The notes: a model not told the origin generated them from the letters alone. A DNA stretch of 64,000 nt from Cyanobacteria bacterium OH_CDB_20 (GCA_023415935.1 JAEZIX010000026.1:66261-130260), one strand, 5' to 3'; shown: positions 35,359 through 45,772, counted from the stretch's first letter. Made by a program: numbers and translations.

Positions 35359-37420
35359 AACAAACCTCTTTAAAAGATAACTTAGCTTTTTTAATAAGTT
35401 CTTCTGCCGTTAGAGCATCATTAGGAAATATTGCCGTTGAATACAATATATCACAATTATTGAACTCATTTCCACTTAACTTAATATAACCTTCAATTTT
35501 CTTCTTATAAAACTCAAGAACATGCGGTTCTAGCTCAAGAGCATTATGGTAAAAATATTTAAACTCTCCGTCAGAATTTGTTAAGCTAAAACTCGTAGAG
35601 CTTTTTTGTATAATTTTTTCTTCAAACATTTTATCAATAAAAGACTGTGCACATGAGAGTTTTTCTTTTATTGCAAGAACTCCTATCGAAGAGTGATTTT
35701 GTTTAGCTTTTTGAATATTTTGTGAAAGGTTTACAACGAAAATATCTTCTTCGTTCATAACAGGTATTGCAATTGAGAAAGTTGAGCCGTGATTGGGTTC
35801 GCTCTCAAGCCATATAAAACCTTTGTGGGTTTCAATTAACTGTTTTGCAATAGGAAGACCCAACCCTGTTCCTCCGACTTTTCTGCTTAGCGAGTTTTCA
35901 ATCTGCTGGAATTTGTCAAATACCTTGTGTTTATCTTCTTCAGCTATTCCTATTCCTGAGTCTTGAACACTTATTTTAATGTATTCTTTAAACAGGTTTT
36001 TAGGTTTTTCTTCAAAGAAATCTGTCTCTGCAACTTCGTTTTTAGTTATTTTTGACGTGCTTACAACTATTTTTCCGTTTTCAGGAGTAAATTTAACTGC
36101 ATTTGAAACAAGATTTGTCAAAACCTGTTCAATTCTTTGAGAATCAATATAAACCAAATCGAGCTCTTTACTTAAATCTAAAGCAATTTCAATATTTTTT
36201 TCTTTAGCAAGAGTGTCAAAAGTGTTTTTAATGAACTCTGTAGGGGTATTAATATTGGTAAGTTCAAAGCGAAAATCCATTTTCCCTGCTTCAATTTTAG
36301 ATAGATCAAGCAGGTCATTAATAATTGCAGAAAGTCTTGTTACATTTCTTTTTGCAAGGTTTAAAAACTTGTCCATTTGGGCTGTAACTTCCCCGGTTTT
36401 ACCGCTTAAGAGAATTTCTAAAGAGTTTTTAATTGCAGTCAGTGGTGTTCTGAGTTCGTGAGACACAATAGAGATAAATTCTGATTTTAGTCTTTCAAGT
36501 CTTTCAAGTTTTATATTTGTTTCTTTTATCTCTTCATACAAAATGGCACTTTCTAAAGGTAAAGATGCCTGTTTTACAAGGGTTTGAAAACAAGTCGTGT
36601 CTTCTTGTGAAAAATCGTTTGACCTAAAAACTTCAATAATTCCAAAGAATTTATCTTTAATATTTATTGGCGCAAAAAGGTTATCAAAGGTGAATACATT
36701 TAAATCATATTCAGCGTACTGATGTTTTATATTCTTTTTAACTTTGATACTCGCAACGTCAGGATTCATAGAAAATAAAGTTTTATAGCTTAAGACTGCT
36801 CTTAGTTTTATTGCGTCTTCAAGCCTTTCTGATATAGGGTGAAGCGAGTTTATTAAAAGCGTAATATCGTTTTCACTGTTATAAATCAGAGAATAGCAGA
36901 TTGAAAAACTTAAACTCTTTTCCAATCCATCAAGCATAATATCTACAAGATTGTTCTTGTCTAATGAGCCTGCAAGCTGAGTGCTTGTGTTATACAAAAC
37001 ATTTAGCTGATAAAGACTTTTGCAAAGGTCAATGTTGTTTTCAGAAAGTTTTGCAAGTGCATTTTTAACTTGAAGCCCAGAGTTTATAGAAGCAAGCAAA
37101 ACCTCTTTATCAACCGGTTCTTGAATGTATGAATTTGCATATTTTAAAATTTCATAATCAATTTTATCTTTTTCATAAATGAGTATTGTCTGAATATTTT
37201 TTGTCTGTGCCTGAATTTTTATTCTTCTGCATACATTGTTAACATTGATATTTTTTGTTGTAAGGTCTGCAATTACAATATCTATTTCACTGTTTTGAAC
37301 AGAATGAAAAACTTCCTCTTCATCACTTGAGACAGTTATCTGAAGAGAGTTTTCTTCAAGAAAATCTATGATATTTTTGATATTGACTTTGTTATCCGAT
37401 ATAAGCAGGACTTTATTCAT
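35336..37420 (-). CDS. Hybrid-type sensor histidine kinase with receiver and GAF domains
   Basis: A 694-aa soluble kinase: an N-terminal receiver-like domain (residues ~1-115, V-I-A-D-L), a GAF-like sensor (~140-300), HisKA with the H-box F-I-S-I-V-S-H-E-L-R-T-P-L, then HATPase with N-box (N-L-V-S-N-A-V-K-F), G1 (D-S-G-I-G-I) and G2 (G-G-T-G-L-G-L). A further ~120-residue C-terminal part resembles a short degenerate GGDEF-like or unknown domain. No membrane segments are seen, so it senses a cytoplasmic signal. It leads the operon kinase-regulator-PilB-like. Confidence 0.88.
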   Translation of the reverse strand: MNKVLLISDNKVNIKNIIDFLEENSLQITVSSDEEEVFHSVQNSEIDIVIADLTTKNINVNNVCRRIKIQAQTKNIQTILIYEKDKIDYEILKYANSYIQEPVDKEVLLASINSGLQVKNALAKLSENNIDLCKSLYQLNVLYNTSTQLAGSLDKNNLVDIMLDGLEKSLSFSICYSLIYNSENDITLLINSLHPISERLEDAIKLRAVLSYKTLFSMNPDVASIKVKKNIKHQYAEYDLNVFTFDNLFAPINIKDKFFGIIEVFRSNDFSQEDTTCFQTLVKQASLPLESAILYEEIKETNIKLERLERLKSEFISIVSHELRTPLTAIKNSLEILLSGKTGEVTAQMDKFLNLAKRNVTRLSAIINDLLDLSKIEAGKMDFRFELTNINTPTEFIKNTFDTLAKEKNIEIALDLSKELDLVYIDSQRIEQVLTNLVSNAVKFTPENGKIVVSTSKITKNEVAETDFFEEKPKNLFKEYIKISVQDSGIGIAEEDKHKVFDKFQQIENSLSRKVGGTGLGLPIAKQLIETHKGFIWLESEPNHGSTFSIAIPVMNEEDIFVVNLSQNIQKAKQNHSSIGVLAIKEKLSCAQSFIDKMFEEKIIQKSSTSFSLTNSDGEFKYFYHNALELEPHVLEFYKKKIEGYIKLSGNEFNNCDILYSTAIFPNDALTAEELIKKAKLSFKEVCYEEDFNS

Positions 37421-37579
37421 ACAAATCGATACTCCCCTAATTACATTTTAACAACAACACATAAATTTGTTTATGTTTATACAAATCTTAACTTTACGGG
37501 TTTTGTTAATAAGTGTTAAGAATTTGTGAATAAATAATATATAAAAAAGCAATTTTTTGTATATAAAATACTTTATATA

Positions 37580-37703
37580 AGTAAGAGAGAGCAAATCAAG
37601 CAAAATTTGAGAGAGAAAAGACAAAGCCAAATACCCTTACACAAAAGGCATTACACACGAGGAATTTTAACAAAACATTGAGACTTTAAAAGTCTCTTTT
37701 TTT
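37580..37703 (+). ncRNA. Candidate small RNA ending at an orphan terminator
   Basis: Upstream of the GAGACTT/AAGTCTC terminator there is no + strand gene, only ~120 bases with AG-rich tracts and no convincing frame. TATATAAG at about 37574 could be a -10, but no -35 is clear. A small RNA is the simplest explanation; the evidence is the terminator alone. Confidence 0.35.
37680..37703 (+). terminator. Orphan intrinsic terminator
   Basis: GAGACTT-TAA-AAGTCTC stem with a run of eight T on the + strand. Adjacent genes are leftward, so it does not serve them well. Confidence 0.8.
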
Positions 37704-37719
37704 TGTGTTTTTTATGGTA

Positions 37720-38397
37720 TTACCGTGCTGTAGTTAATTCTTTTGCTTCTGTTTCAGGACAGTATTCATAATTTGCCATTCTGGCAACTTCTCTGCCCCA
37801 TTTTTCAATTATTTCATCAATTTCAAGTTCATGAGAAATAGGTTCACCAATCTCAACAACAACTTTTGCTTTAAATGGGATCCAGTTGTATTCTTCGCAG
37901 CCGGTAATTGCGATAGGAAGAACGTCAACTTTAGAAGCTTTTGCAATTGCAGCAAAACCTTTATTTATTTGTTCAATCTTTCTGTTTCTTCTGATTCCAC
38001 CTTCAGGGAATATTCCAAGAAGCCAGTTTTTCGTCTTATGTATTTCTTTTACTGTTCTGATTGTAGAGACTTCAAGTTTTTCTCTGTTGACAGCAAATGC
38101 AGCAAGAAAATCTAACATTGAAGCCATCGGCTGGGTTTCAAAAAGTTCCTTTTTTGCCATGTATGCGAGAGACTTTCCTGTCGCCCAGGCAGTTAAAAAC
38201 GGATCAAAATAGGAAATATGGTTTGCAGAACATACAAATTTCCTGTCTTTAGGGACATTTTCTCTGCCTTTTATTTCTACTTTGTAGAAAATCTTAAGGA
38301 TAGGCCAGATAACGCAGTATATAGCCCAGAGCTGAAATAATCTCTTTGTAAATGTAAAATCTTTAGCTTCTCTTTTTGTGTAATTTGTCTCACTCAT
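37720..38397 (-). CDS. 1-acyl-sn-glycerol-3-phosphate acyltransferase (PlsC-like), copy 1
   Basis: A 225-aa PlsC-family acyltransferase with the catalytic N-H-I-S-Y-F-D (HX4D) motif and F-P-E-G-G-I-R-R (phosphate-binding). It should acylate lysophosphatidic acid at the inner membrane. It follows a similar gene 9 bases upstream. Gly replaces the Thr of the usual F-P-E-G-T-R. The tandem pair suggests different acyl-chain or acceptor specificities. Confidence 0.87.
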   Translation of the reverse strand: MSETNYTKREAKDFTFTKRLFQLWAIYCVIWPILKIFYKVEIKGRENVPKDRKFVCSANHISYFDPFLTAWATGKSLAYMAKKELFETQPMASMLDFLAAFAVNREKLEVSTIRTVKEIHKTKNWLLGIFPEGGIRRNRKIEQINKGFAAIAKASKVDVLPIAITGCEEYNWIPFKAKVVVEIGEPISHELEIDEIIEKWGREVARMANYEYCPETEAKELTTAR

Positions 38398-38406
38398 CTT
38401 TCATTC

Positions 38407-39057
38407 CTATGCGGGTTGGTATTCAAGTCCTGTGAGCTCAGCAATTGCCAAACACCATTTATCTACCATTTCATCTATATTTTCACTGTATGGAATAATT
38501 TTTCCAACTTTTACAACTATTTTACCTGTAAAAGGAATTTTAACATTTTTATCAGCACCGATAATTGCGACCGGCAAGATATCTGTTTTCATTGTTTTTG
38601 CCAAAGAAGCAAAACCTTTTGATATATTTTCGATTTTTCCATTAGAAACCCTTGTTCCTTGAGGGAATAAACCTAATTTCCAATTTGTGTTTTTGACGCA
38701 TAATGCTGTTTTTATTGTAGAGACGCTAAGTTTATCTCTGTTAACCGCAAAGGCTCCGCACCAATCCATTAATGTTCTTGAGAAAAACTTTTCAAAAAGT
38801 TCTTGTTTTGCCATAAATGCAATTGGGGTACAAAGTGCTTGAACAACTATAAAAGGGTCTTTTGCAGAGATGTGATTACCTGCAACTATATAGTTGGCAT
38901 CTTTTGGGATGTCTTTTAATCCAAGTACTTCAAGTCTGTACATGATTCTTATATACATGCCGTAAGTCCAGTTGCAAACGAGTCTTTGAAAGAATCTTCT
39001 CCATACATTAAAGTCTTTTGATGTTTTTTTAGAAAAATCCTTAGCTGATTTTGTCAT
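38407..39057 (-). CDS. 1-acyl-sn-glycerol-3-phosphate acyltransferase (PlsC-like), copy 2
   Basis: A 216-aa paralogue of the next gene, with N-H-I-S-A-K-D (HX4D) and F-P-Q-G-T-R-V. Gln replaces the Glu of the F-P-E-G motif, which may change activity. It is the promoter-proximal member of the leftward pair. The two are divergent enough to be old duplicates. Confidence 0.87.
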   Translation of the reverse strand: MTKSAKDFSKKTSKDFNVWRRFFQRLVCNWTYGMYIRIMYRLEVLGLKDIPKDANYIVAGNHISAKDPFIVVQALCTPIAFMAKQELFEKFFSRTLMDWCGAFAVNRDKLSVSTIKTALCVKNTNWKLGLFPQGTRVSNGKIENISKGFASLAKTMKTDILPVAIIGADKNVKIPFTGKIVVKVGKIIPYSENIDEMVDKWCLAIAELTGLEYQPA

Positions 39058-39152
39058 TGATTTTTATCCCTACTATGTACAACTCTGTTACATTGTACCA
39101 TAAATTTGAAATTTAGTTTAATATCAATATTGTATTATTTAAAAAATGAAGT

Positions 39153-40745
39153 ATGAAAATATTAAATACTAATATTAAAACATTAAATATAACTATTTCG
39201 GTAATATTATTGCTTCTTACAGTTCTAATTTTTCAATACTTTGGAATCATAAATTGTATAAAGTTTGAAGATATAGCCGAACCATTTATAATTCCTAGTA
39301 CTTTACAAGAAATGTATACGGGTGCCAATCATGGTTGTTTTGTTTCTACAGTCTTTCATCAATTTTTATTATTTGTTTTGCCTAAAATGCTGAATATTCA
39401 TCCTGATGACTTTTATTTTATCTATATTTTTCAAGGATTTATTTACTGGCTAATTCCATTTTTATTAGCAAAACTTGCGGTTTCTTATTCTGATGAAAAA
39501 CACTTCTTGTTTTTTTATGCAATTTCGAACTTTTTATTTTTTTCAATTTTTTTCAATCTAGGTTATCTATTTCAAGAGTATACATTTATATATACAAGGT
39601 TCATACGGTACGTTTTTCCTATGATATTTTTTGTATTGTTTTGGACTATGTTCTCTGATTTTTATGTTTTAGGCAAATACAGAAATTGGAGAATCTATCT
39701 TGCCGCGTTCTTAACAGGTATTTCTGTTGAACCTCTTAATATAACTACTTTTGTTGCATTATTATTAATAACTGTTTTGTCTTCATTCCATAAAAAAATA
39801 TCAAACAATGTTTTGTCTACAAGATATCTCGCAATAGTTACTTCTTTTTGTGCAGGTTTGGTCTTGTTCTATGCTAGTCCAAGTTTTTGGCATATTGCTA
39901 ATGAAAGAGGCATTAATCGAAGCCTCGGGAATTTTCATGAATTGCTTACAAATATTAAAATTTTCCACGCATCATATTTTGAACATGTTTTGAAAGAAAA
40001 CACATATTATTTAATTTTTATTGCTGTACTATTTGTTATAATTTTACGATTTTGTTTTAAAAGAAATAATCAAAAAAGTATAAAAGTTGTAATTGTTTCT
40101 GTAGGGTTATTAATTGGAATTTTGTTTTTTAATTATATATTATTTCTTTCAGGCAAAACTTTTTATGACGGGGTTAGTTTTTGGATTGTTTCGCTTGATT
40201 TAAAGGCAGATACTATATTTGTTTTAGTAATGATAATAGTGCTTTTTTTATCTTATATCTTTGGAATGTTTGGCAAAAAAAATAAAATAGCTTTTGCAAT
40301 ATTGATTGCAGGATTTGTTATTTGTGGGTATCCACTTTTGTATAAGATTAATTTACCAGACATTCTTTACGATAGGGCATCAAGGTATGAAACAAAGCAA
40401 TTGATGTATAAAGCCGAAAAAATTTATAGATTTTATGATTTGAAGCATAATAAAAGTGCATATTTGCCTTTGTCTGCAATAAGCAATAAATGTTTGTTTT
40501 TTAGCTTTAATCGTAATCAAGAGAAAGATTTAGATAAAGCAGTAGGGAAAGCAAAATTTCCTTCTGAGTATTATTACGGGATATATGGTGTCCCCGAGGA
40601 AAAGATGATAAAAGTTAGATTTGTAGAGGACGCAAAAGCCTATAAATATTTTTATGAGGCAGGTGGAATCTTTACAAAGGAAGAATTGTCTAATCTGAAA
40701 TTTACAAGATTGTTAGACAAAGATTTTGTTCTTGGAAAAAAATAA
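39153..40745 (+). CDS. Polytopic membrane protein, GT-C-like or unknown
   Basis: A 530-aa protein with about 11-12 membrane helices and a short soluble tail; the loop after helix 1 carries F-E-D-I-A-E-P-F, acidic residues in the position where GT-C glycosyltransferases bind metal. I do not recognise a family firmly. Its size and layout resemble the GT-C-like gene at 31965, so a sugar-transfer role in envelope building is a guess. It is monocistronic and rightward. Confidence 0.6.
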   Translation: MKILNTNIKTLNITISVILLLLTVLIFQYFGIINCIKFEDIAEPFIIPSTLQEMYTGANHGCFVSTVFHQFLLFVLPKMLNIHPDDFYFIYIFQGFIYWLIPFLLAKLAVSYSDEKHFLFFYAISNFLFFSIFFNLGYLFQEYTFIYTRFIRYVFPMIFFVLFWTMFSDFYVLGKYRNWRIYLAAFLTGISVEPLNITTFVALLLITVLSSFHKKISNNVLSTRYLAIVTSFCAGLVLFYASPSFWHIANERGINRSLGNFHELLTNIKIFHASYFEHVLKENTYYLIFIAVLFVIILRFCFKRNNQKSIKVVIVSVGLLIGILFFNYILFLSGKTFYDGVSFWIVSLDLKADTIFVLVMIIVLFLSYIFGMFGKKNKIAFAILIAGFVICGYPLLYKINLPDILYDRASRYETKQLMYKAEKIYRFYDLKHNKSAYLPLSAISNKCLFFSFNRNQEKDLDKAVGKAKFPSEYYYGIYGVPEEKMIKVRFVEDAKAYKYFYEAGGIFTKEELSNLKFTRLLDKDFVLGKK

Positions 40746-40759
40746 ACTTAAAGGTTAGC

Positions 40760-40788
40760 TTGATTATCATTTATGTTTAATTTATAAA
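40760..40788 (+). promoter_or_regulatory. Promoter of gap
   Basis: TTGATT (40760-40765) and TATAAA (40783-40788) with a 17-base spacer. A near-palindrome CATGGTTT/AAAACATG (40794-40809) lies just downstream in the 5' leader and could be an operator. Confidence 0.6.
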
Positions 40789-40834
40789 ATAGTCATGGTT
40801 TAAAACATGGTAGTAAAAAGAAGAGGAGTCTTAA

Positions 40835-41842
<1,008 letters not shown>

Positions 41843-41865
41843 TTTTTAAAATTATATACAAATTT

Positions 41866-41903
41866 AAGTGCCGCTTTTATGATAAATAAGGGCGGCGCTT
41901 TTA
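41866..41903 (+). terminator. Intrinsic terminator of gap
   Basis: Nine-bp stem AAGTGCCGC / GCGGCGCTT (one G-T pair), 17-base loop, then a short T run. Confidence 0.75.
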
Positions 41904-41971
41904 ATTATTTTGCTTTTTCAGGTACTTCCTGTATAATTTCTACTTAGGTAATAATATTGGAGAAATCTTTT

Positions 41972-42595
41972 TTGATTAATAAAAGAGGCTTTACACTGGC
42001 TGAAGTACTTGTCGCATTAGTTATTATTGGGGTTATTGCTGCTATGGTTGTGCCAATTATTTTGATGCAAACAAACAGGAATGCTTATAGGTCCTCATTT
42101 AGAAAAGAATATTCTGTTTTAAGTAGTGCATTAAACAAACTTACTAGTGATAACAACGGCAGCATAAAAGATATGGCAAATACCAGCGTTGATTTCAGAG
42201 ATATGTTTTCTAAATATCTAAATACAATGAAAGTTTGTGATCAGGGTTATTCAGGAGGTTGTAGATACGCAGGTGCCACAGGTCAAAATGGACAAAGTGA
42301 TGGGGGCTTTTCTTGGATGCAAGATACCCCGGCAGTAGTTTTGGCAGATGGCACAATTCTCCAGTTTTATTTATCAGCTGCTGATTGCTCTGATGCTGTC
42401 CACGGATGCGGCATAATAACCATCGATGTTAATGGTGTAAAAAGGCCGAACAGAGAAGGCGAAGACGTATATCTTATACATGTTTTTCATAATGCAATAA
42501 AACCTTTTGGCTATGACGGTGATGGTTACGCGAGTGATTGCGATACGCCGTCTTCAATGGGGTGGACTTGTGCAGCTGTAAGACTCAGAGATTAA
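41972..42595 (+). CDS. Type IV pilin-like / pseudopilin
   Basis: I place the start at TTG 41972 because a GGAG lies 10 bases ahead; the alternative TTG at 41957 overlaps that site. The 207-aa product begins M-I-N-K-R-G-F-T-L-A-E-V-L-V-A-L, the prepilin peptidase and N-methylation site with Glu5, followed by a hydrophobic spine. Four cysteines lie in the globular part (C-D-Q-G, C-R-Y, C-S, C-G), likely as disulfides. It would be cleaved, methylated and exported by the type IV pilus system; PilT is at 6870. It could also be a minor pseudopilin of a T2SS. The Asn-rich start just ahead of K-R-G is typical. Confidence 0.82.
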   Translation: MINKRGFTLAEVLVALVIIGVIAAMVVPIILMQTNRNAYRSSFRKEYSVLSSALNKLTSDNNGSIKDMANTSVDFRDMFSKYLNTMKVCDQGYSGGCRYAGATGQNGQSDGGFSWMQDTPAVVLADGTILQFYLSAADCSDAVHGCGIITIDVNGVKRPNREGEDVYLIHVFHNAIKPFGYDGDGYASDCDTPSSMGWTCAAVRLRD

Positions 42596-42800
42596 TTTAA
42601 TTTTTGTTTTAAAGTTTGAACTTCATATTTATTAAATTAGATTATATAGTGTTTTTTATAATGCTAGTCAATCTGTTTAATAGTAATTAGACATGCTGTT
42701 TTGAATAAATTAACTTAACATTCTAAGAAATATAATTTGAAATTTTTTATGATTGATATAAAATAAATAAGCTAGCTAAGTACAAGATTGGATATTAAAG
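42596..42800. other. A+T-rich intergenic region before glyQ
   Basis: About 205 bases, with no frame, tRNA or T-box sequence found. It should hold the glyQ promoter; a TATAAA box occurs near 42760. Confidence 0.3.
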
Positions 42801-43691
42801 TTGGGATTAACTTTTCAGGAATTAATTTTAAATTTATCAAAATTTTGGTCAGATTACGGGTGTATAATTCAGCAACCGTACGATATTGAAAAAGGTGCAA
42901 GTACAATGAACCCTGCTACTTTTTTGCGTTCATTAGGACCTGAACCTTGGAATACAGCAATGGTTGAACCTTGTAGACGACCTACGGATGCAAGATATGG
43001 CGAAAATCCTAATAGATTGGGACATTATTTTCAGTATCAAGTAATTTTAAAACCATCTCCTGATAATGCTCAAGAATTATATTTAAAAAGTCTTGAGGCA
43101 ATGGGAATAGACCTTTCAAAACATGACGTGAGGTTTGTTGAGGATAATTGGGAGTCTCCGACATTAGGAGCTGCAGGTGTAGGCTGGGAAGTTTGGCTTG
43201 ACGGCATGGAAATCACACAGTTTACATATTTTCAGCAAGTTGGCGGTCTTGAAATAAGACCTGTTGCACTTGAACTTACATACGGTTTAGAAAGAATTGC
43301 AATGTATCTTCAAAACGTTGATTCTGTCTATGATGTAATGTGGAATAAAGAATTAAAATACGGTGAAATATACCTTCAAAATGAAATTGAACAATCAAAA
43401 TATAACTTTGAATATTCAAGTGCTGAAAGATTGTTTAAAATGTTTGATTTGTGTCAGGAAGAAGTTGAGTCATGTTGTGATGCAAAACTTGTACTTCCTG
43501 CATATGACTATGTTTTAAAATGCTCACATACCTTTAATCTTCTAGATGCAAGAGGTGTAATAAGCAAAGACGAGAGAATAAATTTTATAAATAGAGTGAG
43601 AAAAATGGCTGCAACAGTGGCTAAATTGTATGTTGAACAACGTGAAGAGCTCGGATTTCCTTTATTGAAAAAGGAATATCAAAGGAATTAA
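42801..43691 (+). CDS. glyQ: Glycyl-tRNA synthetase alpha subunit
   Basis: A 296-aa GlyQ aligned along its length (T-F-Q-E-L-I-L-N-L start; [33 protein letters not shown]). It starts at TTG with a weak ribosome-binding site. It forms the catalytic half of an alpha2beta2 enzyme. glyS is not adjacent, as is also the case in cyanobacteria. The next gene is a permease, 31 bases on. Confidence 0.94.
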   Translation: MGLTFQELILNLSKFWSDYGCIIQQPYDIEKGASTMNPATFLRSLGPEPWNTAMVEPCRRPTDARYGENPNRLGHYFQYQVILKPSPDNAQELYLKSLEAMGIDLSKHDVRFVEDNWESPTLGAAGVGWEVWLDGMEITQFTYFQQVGGLEIRPVALELTYGLERIAMYLQNVDSVYDVMWNKELKYGEIYLQNEIEQSKYNFEYSSAERLFKMFDLCQEEVESCCDAKLVLPAYDYVLKCSHTFNLLDARGVISKDERINFINRVRKMAATVAKLYVEQREELGFPLLKKEYQRN

Positions 43692-43722
43692 GATAATTTA
43701 CACTTAGAAGGAACTTGTAAAA

Positions 43723-45321
43723 ATGAGTAAAGAAGTAACCGAAACAAGCTTGATAGAGCATTTTGTGTCAAAATTGCTAAAGACCAAAAACCCAGATGAT
43801 TTGATTGAACAATCAAAAGAAGACGGATTAAAGAAGACCCTAACGGCTTTTGACCTTATTATATTAGGTATCAGTGCTGTTATTGGTGCAGGAATCTTTG
43901 TTATGATTGGTTCTGCTGCAGCTGGTACTCCTGACCATGTAGGCGCAGGTCCTTCTCTTGTTTTATCAATTGTTTTGGCAGCGGTTGCTTGTATATTTCC
44001 AGCTCTTTGTTATGCTGAGTTTGCATCTATGATTCCTGTTGCGGGAAGTGCTTATACATACACTTTTGCAACAATGGGAGAGCTTGCAGCTTGGATGATA
44101 GGCTGGGTATTAATGCTTGAATATGCTATCGGTATTATTACTGTTTCTTCAAGTTGGACCGGATATCTTTTCCAGTTATTAAAAGGTTTTGAGACAGTTT
44201 TGCCTTCTTGGATTGTAAATCCTCCTTTATGGCTTATAAGTGATTATAAATCAGCGATTGCAAAATATGCGACATTGGGGCTTGATCCAGCGCAACAAAT
44301 ACCTCATTTTATGGGTATTCCTATTTGTGTAAACATTCCTGCAATTTTCATAATATTGTTCTTGGCTGTAATATTGACAAGAGGAATGAAAGATTCAACA
44401 AAAATGGCAACAGCAATGGTATTTACTAAGTTAGCTGTAATTTTGTTATTCGTAATTGTTGGTTCATTTTATGTTAAACCATCAAACTGGGTTCCGTTTG
44501 CTCCAAACGGCTTAGACGGTATAATAATCGGTGCATTTGTAATATTTTATGCTTATATCGGGTTTGACGCTATTTCAACAGCAGCTGAAGAAACCAAAAA
44601 CCCTCAAAGAGATTTACCCATTGGTTTAATTGGTTCTCTGCTTATCTGCGGAGTTATATATGGTGCTGTTGCACTTATTCTTACAGGCATGATGCCATAT
44701 AATCAAATTGATACTCACGCTCCTATTGCTTTTGCAATGAGAATGGTTCATCAAGACTGGGTAGCTGGACTTATTTCAATCGGTGCACTTGCCGGGTTGA
44801 CTTCGGTTTTACTTGTTTTAGAATTTGGTACAAGTAGAATTTTATATGCAATGGCAAGAGATAATTTCTTCCCTAAAATAATGAAAAAAGTCCACCCTAA
44901 ATATGAAACGCCGTATGTTATTACTTGGACAGTTGCAGTTCTTGTTATCATCGGTTCTTTATTCTTAGATATGAACGTAGCTGCTGAGCTTTGTATCTTT
45001 GGTACGTTCACATCATTCATAATTGTTTGTTTGGGTGTTTTAATCTTAAGAAAAACAGATCCTGAAAGACCAAGACCTTTTAGAGTACCTTTCTCACCAT
45101 GGTTCCCTCTTTTAGGAATAGGTATTTGCGGATACTTAATGATTAAAGCGCTATTCGATTTAAAAACTTCAGCAATGCTATTCCCTCTATGGCTTGTTAT
45201 AGGTGTTGCAATATATTTTGCATACGGATATAAGAGCAATAGAAAAGCAGAAGCAAGAGCTATTGAAAAGAAAAAAGCAGCAGAAGCTGCAGAAATAGTG
45301 GAAATAGCAGAAGAAGTTTAA
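43723..45321 (+). CDS. APC-family amino-acid permease
   Basis: A 532-aa permease of the APC superfamily, cationic/basic amino-acid type, with a typical opening (L-T-A-F-D-L-I-I-L-G-I-S-A-V-I-G-A-G-I-F-V) and about 12-14 membrane helices. The N-terminus is a ~45-residue cytoplasmic extension and the C-terminus is Lys/Ala/Glu-rich. Close in type to YfnA/CAT transporters; the amino acid transported is not determined. AAGGA precedes the ATG. Confidence 0.85.
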   Translation: MSKEVTETSLIEHFVSKLLKTKNPDDLIEQSKEDGLKKTLTAFDLIILGISAVIGAGIFVMIGSAAAGTPDHVGAGPSLVLSIVLAAVACIFPALCYAEFASMIPVAGSAYTYTFATMGELAAWMIGWVLMLEYAIGIITVSSSWTGYLFQLLKGFETVLPSWIVNPPLWLISDYKSAIAKYATLGLDPAQQIPHFMGIPICVNIPAIFIILFLAVILTRGMKDSTKMATAMVFTKLAVILLFVIVGSFYVKPSNWVPFAPNGLDGIIIGAFVIFYAYIGFDAISTAAEETKNPQRDLPIGLIGSLLICGVIYGAVALILTGMMPYNQIDTHAPIAFAMRMVHQDWVAGLISIGALAGLTSVLLVLEFGTSRILYAMARDNFFPKIMKKVHPKYETPYVITWTVAVLVIIGSLFLDMNVAAELCIFGTFTSFIIVCLGVLILRKTDPERPRPFRVPFSPWFPLLGIGICGYLMIKALFDLKTSAMLFPLWLVIGVAIYFAYGYKSNRKAEARAIEKKKAAEAAEIVEIAEEV

Positions 45322-45342
45322 ATATTATACTTTAGTTAGATT

Positions 45343-45410
45343 AATCCCTATCTTAAAGCTGATTATAAGAAATTCAAGAAATAGTTATAATCAGAACATA
45401 GATAGGGATT
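45343..45410 (+). promoter_or_regulatory. Long hairpin occluding the RBS of the STAS-like gene
   Basis: Two nested perfect arms: AATCCCTATCT (45343-45353) with AGATAGGGATT (45400-45410), and CTGATTATAA (45359-45368) with TTATAATCAG (45385-45394). The 3' outer arm contains the AGGGA ribosome-binding site 5 bases ahead of the ATG at 45413, so the folded RNA should block initiation. No T run follows, so it is not a terminator. Confidence 0.75.
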
Positions 45411-45412
45411 CT

Positions 45413-45772
45413 ATGTTTAAAGTAGTAAAAGATAATGATATCGTTTTGGTATCTTTTCAAGGAAAGTATCTGTCTAAAGATATGGTAGACAAGCTATACA
45501 AGTATTTGAAAAGCCCCTTTAGGCTGAATATCAGAAGAAAAAATATTGCAATAAATATGAAAAATATTGATTCTGTTTCAGGCGAATTTTTTCTTGCTCT
45601 TAAAAGGTTATCAAAATATAATATTTCTCTTTATAATGTAGGATTAAACGTTTCACTTCTACTTGAACTTACAAATGCAAGAAAAAGCATAAAGGTTTTT
45701 GCAAATGAACTTGATTTCATCGAAGAAAAACGTCTTCTTGTAAATCGCAAGTTCAAGGTAGTTCCTGCATAA
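45413..45772 (+). CDS. STAS-like small protein
   Basis: A 119-aa protein with alternating strands and helices and a central K-N-I-D-S-V-S-G-E-F-F-L-A-L motif, like the STAS (anti-sigma antagonist) strand-helix with a Ser in the phospho-site position. The assignment is structural guesswork. A partner kinase such as the two-component kinase in this window is possible but unproven. Its translation start is buried in the hairpin just upstream. Confidence 0.55.
   Translation: MFKVVKDNDIVLVSFQGKYLSKDMVDKLYKYLKSPFRLNIRRKNIAINMKNIDSVSGEFFLALKRLSKYNISLYNVGLNVSLLLELTNARKSIKVFANELDFIEEKRLLVNRKFKVVPA

Larger units (their letters stand above)
37421..37719. promoter_or_regulatory. Intergenic region with an orphan + strand terminator
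   Basis: The ~300-base gap lies between two leftward transcripts. It holds the kinase promoter region and, on the + strand, a terminator at 37680-37703 that no annotated + strand gene explains. See the candidate small RNA entry. Confidence 0.4.

Noticed and set aside
42596..42800. T-box riboswitch before glyQ
   Set aside because: No T-box sequence or specifier stem could be found.
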